NCBI RefSeq assembly: GCF_025766255.1
Contig: NW_026516682.1
Coordinates: 124,001 to 188,000 of the forward strand
DNA: 64,000 bases
Source: Zychaea mexicana
Taxonomy: Eukaryota; Mucoromycota; Mucoromycetes; Mucorales; Lichtheimiaceae
Direction of reading: 5' to 3'
In this document: piece after piece, positions 1-13,000 of the stretch
How positions within the stretch are numbered: position 1 is the stretch's first letter
Layout: every line of letters starts with the position of its first letter
The notes under the pieces: model-generated
Seen by the model: the letters and a program-made list of their open reading frames with translations, nothing else
Database searches by the model: none
Told to the model about the DNA's origin: nothing
Program-made: the position numbers and the translations under genes

Positions 1-698
1 ATTCACCTCACGTTGTTGTTGTAGGGTGTCGACAATGACATCCTCGTCTTCCCTTTCCATCATCCCCTTTATTCTCTTTCTCTTCTTTCAACCCCCCCCG
101 AATAAACTCCACACTTACACACACATCCCCCCAATCCCCACCCCTTCTTTTCTTCTCTCCAAAAGAAAAAAACCTTTTGAATTTCAACAAGCCATTATAA
201 ATAAGCTCATGAACGGGATCGTTCATCTTTTTTTTTTTCCTCTCTCTCTCTCTCGCTCGCTCTCCCCCTTCTTTGTTCAGTTGTGCTGAAAAAAGAATAA
301 ATCCCCAAGCGCGTCTTCTTCGCGTAAAAGAGAACCTTTTTTTTCTTTCTCGAAGCCCTTATATTCTTGTAATTTTTTGTTTTTCCCTTTTTTTTCTTCT
401 TCTTTTTCTCTACACCTTGTACAAGTTATTCGAACCATTTCTTCTTTGTACCATCAGAAAGCAAAACTCCGCCTATTGTTCAACAACAACAACAACCAAA
501 ACCCAAAAAAAAAAAACCAAATACAGCAACAACAACAATCAACAAACTAAAAAAAAACAAACAAACTATAACATAGTAGGTATGATCCTTGACAACTGAT
601 CACCATGACAACTCAATTACCATGAGACAACTCAATTACCAAATATACCGTTTCCTCGGCAACCGTAACTAATACCTGTTTGTTGCCATAGTAGCAAA
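1..698 (+). promoter_or_regulatory. Upstream region and 5' leader of the C2H2 gene
   Basis: This stretch is C/T-rich and then A/C-rich, as is usual for promoters and leaders in this window. A TATA-like TATAAATAA lies near 195-203. A probable leader intron runs from a GTATGA/GTAGGT donor near 575-580 to an acceptor CCATAG ending at 690, with a CTAAT branch-like sequence near 669. Inside it the 14-mer ACAACTCAATTACC occurs twice, at 608-621 and 627-640 (period 19). ORFs here are low-complexity and look non-coding. Confidence 0.4.
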
Positions 699-1809
699 AT
701 GGATATTCTCGAATTGATCCACGTCGAAACACAAAACAACCCCGCCAAGCAGCACCGTTGCACTGTCGCCAACTGCAACAAGGCGTTCGGTACGTTCTTT
801 TTTTCATTGAATGCGTGAAGAGTGGAAATGATGTATCTAATTTACGGGGTTTACAAACAACAATAGGTCGTCGTTCGGACCTTGCCCGCCATCTCCGAAT
901 TCACACGAATGAAAGGTTAGTTTTTTCTTGTCTCCACACTCACTTTTTTATCGAGCAATGCATTTACTTTTGTAAATTTTCCTTTTACAGACCATATGCG
1001 TGTGACGAGAATGGATGTGGGAAGAGCTTTATCCAGGTATGTATCTCTACTGTCCCCTGAAAAAAGAAAACGCCCTTTTTTTTAATTTTTCGCAATTTTT
1101 TTTTCTCTTTTCGGGGGGGATCTAATAGCGCTCTGCACTCAAAGTGCACATGCGAACCCACTCAGGCGAACGACCGCATGTATGCGAATATGCGGATTGC
1201 GGAAAAAGCTTTAGCGACAGCAGCTCGCTTGCACGTCATCGCCGAATTCACACTGGCCGACGACCGTACAAATGTCGACACGAAGGTTGCAACAAGAGCT
1301 TTGCTCGCAAGACGGTCTTGACAAAGCATCAAAAGATGGCACATGGCACTACAGTCAAACGCACAACGTTGCAATGGAAGCCGTTTGAGGTGCCATCATC
1401 ACCTACTTGGAGTAATCGACGTGGTAGCAGCAGTAGCAGCAGCAGCAGCAGCAATAGTAGCGTAGTGAGTGATGTTGCGTCTTCGTCTGCAACATCGCCT
1501 GTTCCGTCGCTTGCTTCGCCCACGCAGTCGGAATGGCGTTCCTTGCCTCCGCTCATGACTCCACCACCTACTTTGATCCAATTGCCCCCATTGCTCCCAA
1601 CGACAACTACTTGTCAACCACAGCAGCAACAACAACAGCAACAGCACTATCAGCACTACCCGTATCATCCCTACTATCATCATCATCATCATCCATCTGC
1701 ATTCGTTGCAGCACCTATTTCTCCACAAACACCTACTTCGACAACCACTAGTCCTTCTTCTTATTCGTGTACGCGCCGAACTTCCTCCTTCTTTGATATC
1801 ATTTCTTAA
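699..1809 (+). CDS. C2H2 zinc-finger transcription factor (4 fingers)
   Basis: Exons 699-789, 867-915, 991-1036 and 1129-1809 join in phase to give 288 aa. Four tandem classical C2H2 fingers are visible in the N-terminal half. The first begins at [12 protein letters not shown] and the last ends at TKHQKMAH, with HTNERPY, HSGERPH and HTGRRPY linkers typical of Krueppel-type DNA-binding arrays. The three introns (77, 75 and 92 nt) fall inside fingers or linkers. The C-terminal half is low complexity: Ser run, Gln run, His run and Ser/Thr/Pro-rich, a common activation/regulatory composition. The start at 699 is chosen because the preceding frame is closed and the ATG follows a probable leader-intron acceptor. 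The role is nuclear, sequence-specific DNA binding; the target genes cannot be read from sequence. I do not recognise a named orthologue. Confidence 0.9.
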
Positions 1810-2280
1810 CGATCTCGCCCAATTTAAACACATCTCTTCCTTTTTTTCTTATATATACCCCTACTACTCTCGTTCTATGTCTATTCTTCTGCTTCTTCTT
1901 TTGTTTTCTGCATCCACAACACAACAAAACTCACCTTTTCTACTTTTTTTTCTTCAAAACATCCCTCATTATGACTACTACATAACTCTGCGCAGAGTTT
2001 CCTAACTCCTCCTCATCCCCGTTCCTCATTTATTACTTTATACTTTTTTCCCTATGACCCTTTTTTTTTAATTTTTTTAATGGTGGCTCTTTCTCTTATG
2101 TTTATTATATATATTATATGTTATTTGTCTCTCATACTACTACTACTACATTCACACCACACTCTCTCTTACTTACTCCAGCAAACAAGCGCATTATTAT
2201 CATCATCACCTCTTTGATTATCAAAAATCATTATTCTCATTTTTCACAATCAACAAAAATAATGTTTTTTTTTCTTAACA

Positions 2281-2318
<38 letters not shown>

Positions 2319-4260
2319 GCGTCAACTTTTTTCTTTTCTCTTTCTCTCTCTCTCTCTCCAAGCAACGACGAAACTGCTACTCTCTCTCTATTTTTATTAT
2401 CATTATCATTTTAAACCCTTCGATACGTATATAAATGTTGTAGTTTGAAAATAAAATGATGTTCTCTTATTTCTAATTGTCCCGTAATTCACTTTTTTAA
2501 AGCAAAACTAATCATGATCATGTGTATATGTATATGTTACAGCACGATAATGCTTTTTGCCATACAATCGTCAATCAAGGGCTTTTTTTTATGATTGTAA
2601 CACCAATCAACAATGAAGAAGAGTTTCTAAACAATAGGAAAATGCACGGACCACAGCAGCTCAAATTGAAATTATTTACATCCCATCATCATCATCCTTA
2701 TCGTTCAGAGCCCAAAATTATTTCCTTTTTCATCGTTGAACCTTCCGAAGCACAACAGCAGCAGCAGCACCAACATGACATCACAAAAACTTCCATTAAT
2801 TTATTTATATATTTCGATTTATTATCGAGTCCCCTCCCTCCCCTTTTTTGCCCTGCGTCTATTTTGCTTGCTTAACTACCTAACTGGGGTTCTTGGCTTG
2901 GCCTGGCTTGGCGATGGAAAACAACAACAATAACAAACCACGAGAGAGAGAGAGAGAGAGAGTGTGTGTGTAATATATGCAAGCACGTTGAATATTAGGA
3001 TCTCGACTAATTATAGCGGCATCATCATCACACCACTTGTACCATGTTGTTCAAACGAGACACAACAACACAACACACACACGTTGTACACACCACGATC
3101 GTGTCATCGGAAACATCGGAAGACTTATCCGAGGTCGTTTGACAATGCTCCTTTTGAGAAAACATATCAAGTAAAAAGTAGTAGTAGAGAGGTCCCCCCA
3201 CCCTTTCACATGAATCGTCGTGCTTCTTTCTACTTACCAAGAAGCTTTTTCTTCTTCTTCAAGTGGGAGCCTATTACCCACATATACAACACAGGCGCAC
3301 ACACACACGTTTTTTTCTCCCAAATTGAAGCCAACACAGGGAAAAACGCCGTTCATCGTCATGAATCAGTACTCTCTATAAAACGACGTGTAACCAATAG
3401 CGAACAAGTTTTTTTGTTTCCTCCCATTTAGCCCAAGGTATCAACTGAATCTCTCTCCAAAAAGAAAAACCTGAAAGATTATGAAACTGATAGCTCTCAG
3501 TGTTAGTCAGTTCGATGAAATATTGAATTGTTGAGTAGACAAAAGACTCACTCTACTACACGATATATTATAGGAAAATCATAATACAATGCAGCATGAC
3601 ACCCCAATTTGCCAAATCAATTGACTTTAACCCGAGCCCCCGGGATAAAAGAGAGAGATGCCAATAAATTACTTTTGCTATATATCTCGCGTTGGTGACC
3701 ATACAAGACAAAACAAACAAACAAACAACAAGGGCCAGATCGCCACACAACAGCCTACTGCTGATGGGCAAAGAAAGACAACGCATGTAAATAAGAAGAG
3801 ACTGTCTTTCTCAGTCTCTCTCCCAAGTGCATGTACATACTACTGGAAAAAGCGCGTGTGTGCCTGCCCACGGGAGGGGGGAGGGAGAGGGGAAAGTAGC
3901 ATGTATAATATGGTGTGTGTACTTTTGGAAGGGTACTCACATATAAAATAGTGCAAGAGAAAAGAAATTAAGGAGCTCTTCTTACATCCTTTACATGCCG
4001 TTGCAATATATACGCTTTTTACAATGAAAATATGCTTCCCATAGAGTACATATATATACACATTAACATTCTCCCCCCCCCCACCCCGGTTCACACTAAC
4101 TAAGTGAATCCTCGAGAGTTCCCTGTTCTTCTTCTTCTTCTTCTTCCTTTCAGTTGTTACAAGTCCTCGATCGACAAACACCTGTCAAGCAAGAAAAAGA
4201 GACCTCTACTTTTTTCCTTCCAACCAACAAAAAGGAAGAAGAAAAAAGGGCCATGCCAGT
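1810..4260. other. Intergenic region, 2.45 kb, low complexity
   Basis: No gene is supportable here. It holds the 3' UTR of the zinc-finger gene (AATAAA-like AAATAAAATG near 2449-2458), microsatellites (TC)n about 2283-2318 and (AG)n about 2943-2962, and a C/T-rich promoter-like segment from about 4060 for the next gene. ORFs of 60-155 codons are simple-sequence translations without recognisable domains. Confidence 0.6.
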
Positions 4261-4264
4261 ATGA
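4253..4264 (+). promoter_or_regulatory. Minimal uORF overlapping the next start codon
   Basis: The sequence reads ATG CCA GTA TGA, and its stop overlaps the main ATG at 4261 in an ATGA arrangement. A further in-frame ATG follows at 4267. A three-codon uORF ending on the main start could permit termination-reinitiation or lower translation. Whether the transcript includes it is unknown. Confidence 0.4.
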
Positions 4265-4550
4265 CTATGGAGCAGCGTCGAGACTTGGCGAAACTTGCTT
4301 CTCAACTTGACTCTGAACATGACCGACAACAGTACACTAAAGTTATTACCATGGCCGAAAAACTACAGTCTCGTATTCAAGAACTTCAGAGGCTTGGACC
4401 ACCGCCATCTTCTTTATCATCATCATCGTCATCGTCGTCATCGTCATCTAATGCTACTGCTGACAATAGTAAGTGAACAAAAGAGGATCCCCACACCCTG
4501 TGCAATTCATTACTTATACGACATTCAATCACTAACTACGGGTCAATGGG

Positions 4551-4582
<32 letters not shown>

Positions 4583-5579
4583 GCAGCAGCAGCAGCAGCG
4601 GTGGTAGCTACCACACCACCTGAAGCAACAAATGACACAAACAATAAAAAGCCGCTGGACCGGTATTATCGACTACTTGAACGTTCCCAATCTATCCAAA
4701 AAGAGCTTAATAGGATATCGACAGAATACTCTCTTCCAAAGCAACAACAACAACAACAACAACAACCATCACAACTACACCCACCTCCTTCTTTTCCTCC
4801 TCCCTCTGTCCCTCCCCCACAGCCCCCAGCCAAACCATTCCTACTCGACGTTCGACTACCATCCACCCCTCCACCGACACCCAAGAAGGACAACGAACAA
4901 GAGGATGATGACGATCCTATTATTACTCCGCCTGCTTCACCGCGCATGAAACAACAAGTCCGGTTCCATCATGATTACGAAAACAAAGAAGGAAAAAGAC
5001 AACAAGAACCACCGCTTCCACCACTCCCACCACCACCTGCACGGAAGGAGCTACCACCGATTACTCATGTTCAAAAGGTATTTTTGGCGCATTAACGTCC
5101 CCGCAACTACACATAGACTCAACCCTTTTTTTTTTTTTCATAAGAAAATTAACGGGCTACGGGGATTCCTGACGCGGACGTACCAACTCAGTAACGACCT
5201 GGTCATGTCACGGGCCCACATCACGCCTTTACGACTCTTTACCGCAACGGAAGTCATGACCGGCAAACCCAAGGCTGTGCTCAAGATTGTCATTACCGGG
5301 CATCATGACTATGGCTTTTCCTTTTATTGGCCAAGTAGTAGTAGTAGTAGTAGTAGTAGTAATAGTAGCGGAACAACAGTGGCGACAATGAAACCGAATC
5401 GTGCGCACGACGTGGCAAGATTTGCGCTCGTCCCTGACGCATTGGTGCAAGATGCTTTGGATGGTTGGATACAGCAGCAAGGTGGAGTGCTCCCTCCACT
5501 CTATCAGGCTACTCACATTCTTCGAGAAAGTATCAAGATCTACGTTGTGTATAATCGCTATCATTTTAATAATCTGTAA
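4261..5579 (+). CDS. Low-complexity protein of unknown function
   Basis: Exons 4261-4468, 4554-5077 and 5145-5579 give 388 aa. The first intron has a clear ACTAAC branch at 4531 and CAG acceptor; the second has a pyrimidine tract before AAG. The N-terminus (about residues 1-45) is a charged helical segment with a repeating Leu/Ala pattern, loosely like an MIT-type helix pair. It is followed by Ser, Ala/Thr, Gln and Pro-rich tracts in exon 2 and an acidic segment. Exon 3 holds a better-ordered region (KINGLRGF.., VLKIVITGHHDYGF, then a Ser run) that is probably folded. I do not recognise the family. The many (CAG)n/(TCA)n runs suggest the middle is disordered and length-variable. A role in membrane traffic would be a guess and is not claimed. 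Confidence 0.7.
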
Positions 5580-5687
5580 ATAACCTCCTCCTCCACCCAA
5601 CCAACCCCAATATTGCATTTTCATCTTCCAAAGACACACACAAACAAACAAACATAATCATCCATTAAAAGTTTCAGCAGTTCTGCT

Positions 5688-5719
<32 letters not shown>

Positions 5720-5984
5720 TGACAAAAGCATTTTGCTAAAAGGCACAGCCCTTTATCTCATTTATTATTCCTTCATAAACCCTCCTCTGGCACTACCCTT
5801 CAAGTTAACAATTCGTTCTTACTCGGAAACATTATAGATGTATTCCATGCAAGAGTTGTCCTTTGCGCGATAACTCAATCGTCGGGCATGACTATTTTTA
5901 AAGAGAGTATGCGTGTTAATTGACGTCGTCTTTTTCCCTTTTTCACGAACCCCACGCCAAACCACGATGACGCAATAGAAAATT
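5580..5984. other. Convergent intergenic region with (TAC)n repeat
   Basis: This is the shared 3' region of two convergent genes. It contains a (TAC)n microsatellite at about 5688-5719. No gene is seen. Confidence 0.6.
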
Positions 5985-6840
5985 TCATAAAATAACTAAC
6001 CCATCAGCAAGATCATAAGTCCAGGCATGGACGGTAAGCTTTTGACCGTTCTTCCATGCATTTTGCACAATCGAGGTATGACACAAGTTTTCGGCCGAGT
6101 TGATTGCGTTCAATTCCACCAACTTGCGGAAACGTGCAGTGTCGTCCTTGATTTCCTCCAGCTCTTTGCTGTGCACTAGATAGACACGTCAATGTATGTG
6201 AGTGAAAGAACAGATGCTTTTTTTTGCCCTATCTATATATATATATAAAAGAAGCTTACAGCGGTAGACATCCTTGATGTTACGAAGCCAGTTATCGATC
6301 AAACCAAACTGACCGTGGCCCGAAGCAGCAGCGACACCACCACAGTTATAATGGCCACACACAATGATGTGTTGGACCTTGAGCACCTCCACAGCATACT
6401 GAACCACCGACAAGGAGTTGATATCGGCGTTGGGGACCACGTTGGCAATGTTACGATGAACAAAGATTTCACCCGGGCCAAGTTGCAGGATCTGTTCAGC
6501 GGGCACACGTGAGTCGGAGCAACCGATCCACAGGATCTTGGGTTCTTGCTTCAGGTTAATATTCTTGAAAAACTCGGGCTGTTGTTCTTTCACCGTCTTG
6601 GCCCACTGACGGTTGGCTTCAAGCAACTTTTCGAGATTCTCATCGGTTGGATCGAATTTGTTGGGAGTGGCGCGAATGGGCGACAGTGACGAGGAGCCTT
6701 GCAATGGTGTAGGTCCTATGAGTTATTTTTATATTCAGTTTTCTTCTTTTTAATTGACCCTTTATGCACACACACACACACACACACACAAGTCTAAGCA
6801 ACCCTCTCTAGATTCATCAACAAACAAAATTACCAGACAT
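5985..6840 (-). CDS. Beta-class carbonic anhydrase
   Basis: Exons on the minus strand are 6840-6834 (7 nt: ATG TCT G), 6715-6260 and 6175-5985, giving 217 aa. The enzyme hydrates CO2 to bicarbonate using a zinc ion. The beta-class zinc site is complete: [10 protein letters not shown] gives the first Cys and the Asp-Arg dyad, and HYNCGG gives the His and second Cys. DVYRLHSKELE across the second splice and the C-terminal [17 protein letters not shown] are also typical. Length matches short fungal/bacterial-type beta-CAs such as yeast Nce103. No obvious mitochondrial presequence is visible, so the cytosol is likely. The 7-nt first exon is easily missed; without it the protein would seem to lack a start. 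Introns are 118 and 84 nt; the first contains a (CA)n run near 6771-6790. Confidence 0.95.
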
Positions 6841-7723
6841 GATGTTTAATAGATCGCGTTTCAGAAAGATAAGAAAAAGTCAAAACGGTGTTCCGTCCCA
6901 CCGACCACAAGATATTTAAAATGAAAAAAAAAGTGCGGAGTTTCCGTCACAGAAGCTCCCCAAAAGCTTAATGAACCGAATATGAGATAAGGGAGCCCCA
7001 GACTTCCAAGCAAGATGATCAGTGGTCGCGTCCCCACTCACCATTACGACAGTGCTACACGTTTACTGAGGACGTTTCACAGTAAAGATGACATGACTTT
7101 TTTTTTTTTTTCCAATCTGATAGCATTAGTTTGAGATGGGTATGCAGCTAATATATTTCAAGAATTGTGACAAACGGCGGGTAAATTTGTCTCAGTGTGT
7201 CCCAGCATTCCCGCCTAAACGTCATCGGAGGAACTTGTCTGTCCCCAAAACCGTGCCCCTGGCCCAACGTTGCACGAAAACCATGCACACGTTTATAATG
7301 CGTCCCCACCCACCCGACCCCCATGACACTATCTTTTAAATGATTGATAGATTCGTTATCATCTTTAGATCATCTTTTTGGGCCTTTGTTTTTAAGATGG
7401 ATTAGGTTGATAGAAAAATTTCTCTTTATTCCTATTAATAACAGCAAGAGGAAAAGAAAAAAAAAGTGGTAGCAGCAGTAGTTGGAAGATCTTCAAACTT
7501 GTTGAAAGCGCACAAAATTGTTTGCAAGAGAGAGAGAGAGAGAAGGTACGAGCGGGGTGGGGGGCCGGGTCCACACCTGACGCTACTTGGTATACTACTT
7601 CTGTTTGAATGTTTTAAGCTAGCAAGGGGGCAGTTTCTTGACCAGAGGTCGTTGTACGCCTACCGAGCATCTTGTATATGTAAGGCTAGAATACATATTA
7701 AGCAGCAGCAATGCGTCAGCAAT
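6841..7723. other. Intergenic region, promoter of carbonic anhydrase and 3' region of next gene
   Basis: This region is upstream of the carbonic anhydrase (minus strand) and downstream of the membrane-protein gene. A 67-codon ORF at 7136-7339 has no recognisable features. (AG)n lies near 7528-7541. I see no RNA gene. Confidence 0.5.
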
Positions 7724-9013
7724 TTATATGCATTTATTGAAAGTGAACAACAACATGTCAACTCTATTTTTTCTTTGTGTTTTTACCTTGACGGGCCAAA
7801 TGGTACTCAAAATGGCAGCTGCCAATGCTGGCCAACGGATGACATCGAAATGTTGCTACATATTTATAGATAATGTATGACAAGGTTAAACATTCAAGTG
7901 AGGGTTTTTTGTTGAGTTTGCTAATAATTATAGTAGTAGTAGTAGTAGTAGTAGTACGCATTCCAGAGAATGCCACGTACCTCATCAAAGACTGCCCATA
8001 AACTAACTGCAATCACCCATGCCGAAGTCACATCACCACGATCATGCTTGTACTGTACATAGCCCAGCGCAGTAGCTGTCAAAAAGATCAAAGCCAGGTA
8101 GACGAGAATGACATGCAGCACGTCAGGTGGTACAATTTGGCCGAGATCGTTTCTGCGGACTCTGGTAAATGCGATAAATGCGCTCAGGACCGCCAAGAAC
8201 ACCGTAAACCCATGCCACAACGAAAATGGCGCATGGACAAACAGTTTTTCCATCCATCCATCGGCCGGATGTTCGTTTGCCAAATTGTCTGGGGCATAAA
8301 AAGTACCATTAGAATATCAAAAAAGGGCGAGATTAAAACAGTTACACACAGACAGAGAGACGTATATACTTACAGAAGATGACAGAAACGGAAAAGACAA
8401 GAAACAGACTAATGATAAACGCAAGAATGGTATGATTGTTCTCCTAGTTTTTTTTTTCAACGATGATGATTGTTATTCAAGTGTCGATCGTCTCATTGAT
8501 GAAAAGTGTTGGTCGAAAAAAAACAACTGGTATATCACTATTTACCAAAAGACTAAACCACATGGAGTTGAGCAGGGCAGAGACAATAAACATCCATCCA
8601 ACACCATCAATCACAGCGCCGTGAGCACTTTCTGTCCACTGATAGGCGACAAAGCCAAGAAGCAAAAGATGGATCGCCGACCATACAAGAAAGAACCATC
8701 GAGCTAAAATATCATTTTACACAATTGATGGTCAGCTCTTTCCCACATGCATCCCGTGTACTTGTCTTTGTAACAGCAGTATTACCAGGGCTAAAGTACC
8801 TATTAGGAAAAAGAAAGAAAGAAGAGACACATTAACGGCTTTTTGGTCAAGTGAGAGAACGAGAGAGAATAATAACAACGGTGCTTACGTTTGATAATCG
8901 TCAAGAAGATCAGCAATCTTATCTTTACTGAAAAGCGTGTAACCAGTCATGGCTACAAAGAAAATGAAGACAATGACATTCGCCGTTTTGTGGACTGTAT
9001 CTTTCAATGCCAT
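7724..9013 (-). CDS. Trp-rich multi-pass membrane protein, TspO/MBR-like
   Basis: Six exons on the minus strand (9013-8889, 8799-8786, 8703-8546, 8443-8374, 8288-7981, 7855-7724) join in phase to give 268 aa. Exon 2 is a 14-nt microexon. The product has about seven hydrophobic segments and many Trp residues. Features resembling the longer TspO/tryptophan-rich sensory protein family are YFSPARWFFLVWSAIHLLLLG with FVAYQW, and HAPFSLWHGF in the position of that family's P-F-S-L-Y-x-G-W motif. TspO proteins bind porphyrins and cholesterol; whether this protein does is not shown. A shorter end is possible if GTAAAA after WPVK is used as a donor. An in-frame (TAC)n run in intron 5 mimics coding sequence. 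Confidence 0.75.
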
Positions 9014-10074
9014 TATATTGGGTGGTTTTTCTGTAAAAGTAGTTGGAAGAGGAAAAAAAGGTAAAAAGAGAAAAAGATGCCGTTGTTGTTGAGTTTTTTT
9101 TTTACTTTGATGATCTGTGCTCTGTGTGATAGTAAGAAAATGAGATATGAGGCAATGATGACGACCTCTTTCTTTTTTGGCTAATACATTATGTACCATA
9201 TAAATTCATGCAAAACAAATGATACCTGTTCATGATGATGATGATAACACCCTCCGTAAATAATCGTAGCTCAAAATGGATAAGCAACAACCTTGCTAGT
9301 AGCAAGTTTTTCTTTCTCTCTCTGAAATGTTCTTTTCTTGTAGCTAGTTTATTGACTAATTTTAAATAAAAAGAGCGAGGAGGAGTACTATCTCCTATTC
9401 ACGTATTATCAAAACATAGCTTCTTTCTTCTTGATAAACGACTTTGAATAACAAAAGAAGAAGAAAAACGATGTTTTGCAAAATAGTCCTCAACTAATGT
9501 TACCTTGTTCAAACTTAGTTATGAGACAATGTGTATATGCTAACTTGTCGTCGACCTGTCGGTAAATGTATAGAGAGCCACCGGAAGAAGAACCCGCTCC
9601 CGCGAGTGAGTGTTATCTTCAGTTAGAAAGGATATAGTAGGATGGAGAAATAAGTTCTCGCATAGAAAGAGAATAACATATACTAGCCCAGAAACGATAT
9701 AAACTGCTAGATTGAGGCTTTATTATTCGTGCTGTCATGCCATCTTTTTCTAAATATATGAAATGTTGACCCGGTAGTCATGCACTTTTTTATATTATAT
9801 CATAATCGTTATTTAATCAAATTGCTGCTTTCTCTTTAGCCCGTCCACTATAATGACCGACAGATATAAAAGGTAGCAGCAAATAGTAGCTTGTTTTGAA
9901 ACATAGAAAGTTAATGATAAATTTACAGTACTGTAGTTACTAATGTGGTTTTATCTCATACGTTGATAGACATATAAAAGTAGATATACAATTTCGTTGA
10001 TACATAATTAGTGCAGTTCCATCATAAGAAAGGTAGGGTTGATACTATGTGCATGTGTCGCCCAAACAAGGGGT
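9014..10074. other. Intergenic region, about 1.06 kb
   Basis: This is upstream of the membrane-protein gene and downstream of the Kelch gene, both on the minus strand. It is AT-rich and pyrimidine-rich on the minus strand close to the start. No gene or RNA is recognised. Confidence 0.5.
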
Positions 10075-13000
10075 TTATGAGCTATCCGAATCTCTGCGCT
10101 CTTCACGTACAGGTACAGCAGCTGGATGCACTGGGGTTTCCTCCGCTGCTCCTGGTCTCGCTCGGAAATAGTCGCCAAAGCTACGACGCGAAGCACGATT
10201 ACCGACGTCCTCCGGCCGCTTGAGTGCAACATCCAATCGTCGAAACACTTCATCGTCCACATAATACGACTTGAACACCAATTCGAGCAGCTGCATACGA
10301 TCCTCAACGGATGCCAATCGACGACCTTCTTCAGAGTGAAATATCTGACTGGAAGCTGTTGCGGCAGCAGCACCGTTTGTAGAGGCCGGAGACATGACAC
10401 CGGTTGCTGTTGCCATCCGTTGCTCGCTAGTGTCCACCGAACTGAGATCGTCAATATATGTTTCCTCCTCCTCATCCACGTATCTCGGTCCATAATTTCT
10501 CAAGCTGAACGAGTAGCGCTTGTGAACTGGATTCACCAAAGGCACAGGCGTTTTATTCAAATCGAATCGATCCTTGAGACCGCTTGAGATAGAATTACGC
10601 ATAGAACCAACAGACCAGCGATGGACAATACCGAAGGGTGATCGTGGACGATAACCAAACATGATAGCCTGGAATGCGACAAACAGACCCAAAAGACCAC
10701 CGACAAACCCAACAGCATTGACGAGAGAATAGATCTTTTGTTCTCGATGGACAATCGTCGCAAAACTTGCTGGTGATACAATAATCCGTGCAAGCATACT
10801 ACCAGAGTCAGACGAGTTGGAAACACCATTCATGCGACTCTGTACACGGTATGTCGTTGTCACTTTGGGCGTTGCATTGTGCACGGGGGCAAAACCAACA
10901 TAGTTCCAGCCCTTGTCGAGCAAAGACTCTGTTCGTTCAAGCTGGTATTCGAGGTATCCATAATCTGACACTTCAAGATCAACCGTGTTGCCTGCTTGGA
11001 AATCATCATTGTCGTCGTCAAGCCAGGTACTGAGATCGTTTTGGTCTAGCAACGGACTTGGCTGGTCCAAGTACAGGACTCGGTTGGGATCGCGCTCGCT
11101 TGGGTAGAACGATATATGGATCCGCCCATTCTGTGAAGGATCTGTAGCCCAAAACGTAAATTGCATATCGCTGCCGTTGTTGGATTGTGGGATGGTGTCG
11201 GATGCAAAGTGTAATGTCTCTCCCGTCTCCAAATTGTCGCCGGTGAACAGGTAGCATCGACGGTTTCCCATGTTGGCAATAAAGCGCGGTGAGTGGATGG
11301 TCAAGTCGAGAACAGTAAGATGCTCACCGCACCAATCACCTGCACCGGTCATGCAGCCGACCAAAGGGTAAAATCTATCGTTGGTTTGAGGCTCGATAGA
11401 AAATCCTTCAAAGCAGAAGCGAATATCTGAACAGTGCACGCAAAAGAGATCAATTAGAAAAGAAAGAAGGGGGGGGGTGGGTGGAAGGCTTTCATTCAGA
11501 CTAATTCTATGGAATCTATTTGCTGTATTACCTGGAGCTTCTACTGCTCCATCAGGAGGCACCTCTGTGACAATGTAAGATGCCTTGGGACTTTGCAGTA
11601 CTTGGATGATAACAAAGACAAAGAATGCAACAAAGAGGAAAAGCAAGACGACCTTGGAGATCAGCCGTGCAGTTTCTGCCCAAAGTGGCTCACCAGTTCT
11701 ATTACATAGGAAATAAAGGTGATTAAAAGAAAGCAAGTCAGTGAGTCGTAACAACTCATAACATTGTCACCTGCAAAGTGTCTAGTTTACCTGGGATTCC
11801 AAATACCATAGTGTATTCTCATGATGGTCCTGCGGACACGGTGGCGGAAGCGGTAAAGCAAATATAAAATCATGGCTAGCACAAGAGCGCACACAACTAC
11901 CACTGCGGCAATGACACCACCACTGATACCAAAGGGTCCCCATGGTTGCTCATTCAGGGCCTCTCCAGTGGTCACGTCTCCAACCCACTTTGCAGACGCA
12001 AAGTCTACCTCCTGCGTACTGGGGTCTGTCACCTCGGCTGTCTTGAGAACATCGATCGTGTTAAAGTAGTTTAATTGGGCAAGGCCTATATTATTTTATA
12101 AAGACAACAAATGAACACGATATGTTTCACACTTGCTTTATAGCGTGAAATATAAAGGGGGCAATCAAGCTTGATCACTTACCAAAACAAAAGATAATGT
12201 ATTCGTTGGTAACTCGAGCTGCGGCTGCACCGGAACGATGTTTTGGTTCAATGCCAGTAACGCTAGGTACGTGCCACGTATACGTCTGAGTATCCAGCAT
12301 CCAAAGGTCATTAAAGTATCCACGATTACTCTCATTATCGAGGTCATCGCCTATGCAAACAAAACAAATACATGAGCCATGACTTGACATGCAAAATAAA
12401 AGTGATTTCTCGGATGTCTGATAGAATTACCTCCAAAATAGTAGATGTAGCGACCCTCCGGTCCTGTTATGATTGTTTTTGAAATTGGTTCAGTGAAGCA
12501 GATACTAAATGCTATGGTAATTGTACCTCAATACATAAAACACGCTTACCTAAAACAGCATTAGATCGTACCCTGGCAAGGCGCGGATTGCCTATAGCAG
12601 CACCATCAAGTTGCTGCTCAGCCCAGGAATCGTTAGCAGTAAAATACACGAGAGACATATTAGGAAAGATCCCTGCAGGAGCTGACTCTGCGGTGGCGTA
12701 AAATCCACCAAGGTAGATGATGCGTCCATCACTTAAAAGAGAGTAATTACAAACCGTTAGGTAGTAAAATCAACAAAGGTTATTCTTGCAATCCCAGAAC
12801 AATAGCAACTTTCTATGATACACTTACGATAGGGCAGTTCCTGTGCTACCATACAGACTTGCGGGTGGGGTTGAAAGTTGAGTGAACGTTCCAGCTGTAG
12901 GATCATACGCCCAAGAGTCCAACAAGATTGTCATGTTTGTTGCCTTGGGGACACCACCACAGATGTAAATGCGTCCATCCGATGCCAAGGTAGCAGTATG

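Noticed and set aside
1329..1833. Antisense ORFs with Leu or Cys/Arg runs opposite the zinc-finger gene
   Set aside because: They mirror the (CAG)n and (CAT)n tracts of the coding strand and have no domain.
2118..2414. 98-codon Ser/Leu-rich ORF
   Set aside because: Translation of (TC)n simple sequence; no domain, no start context.
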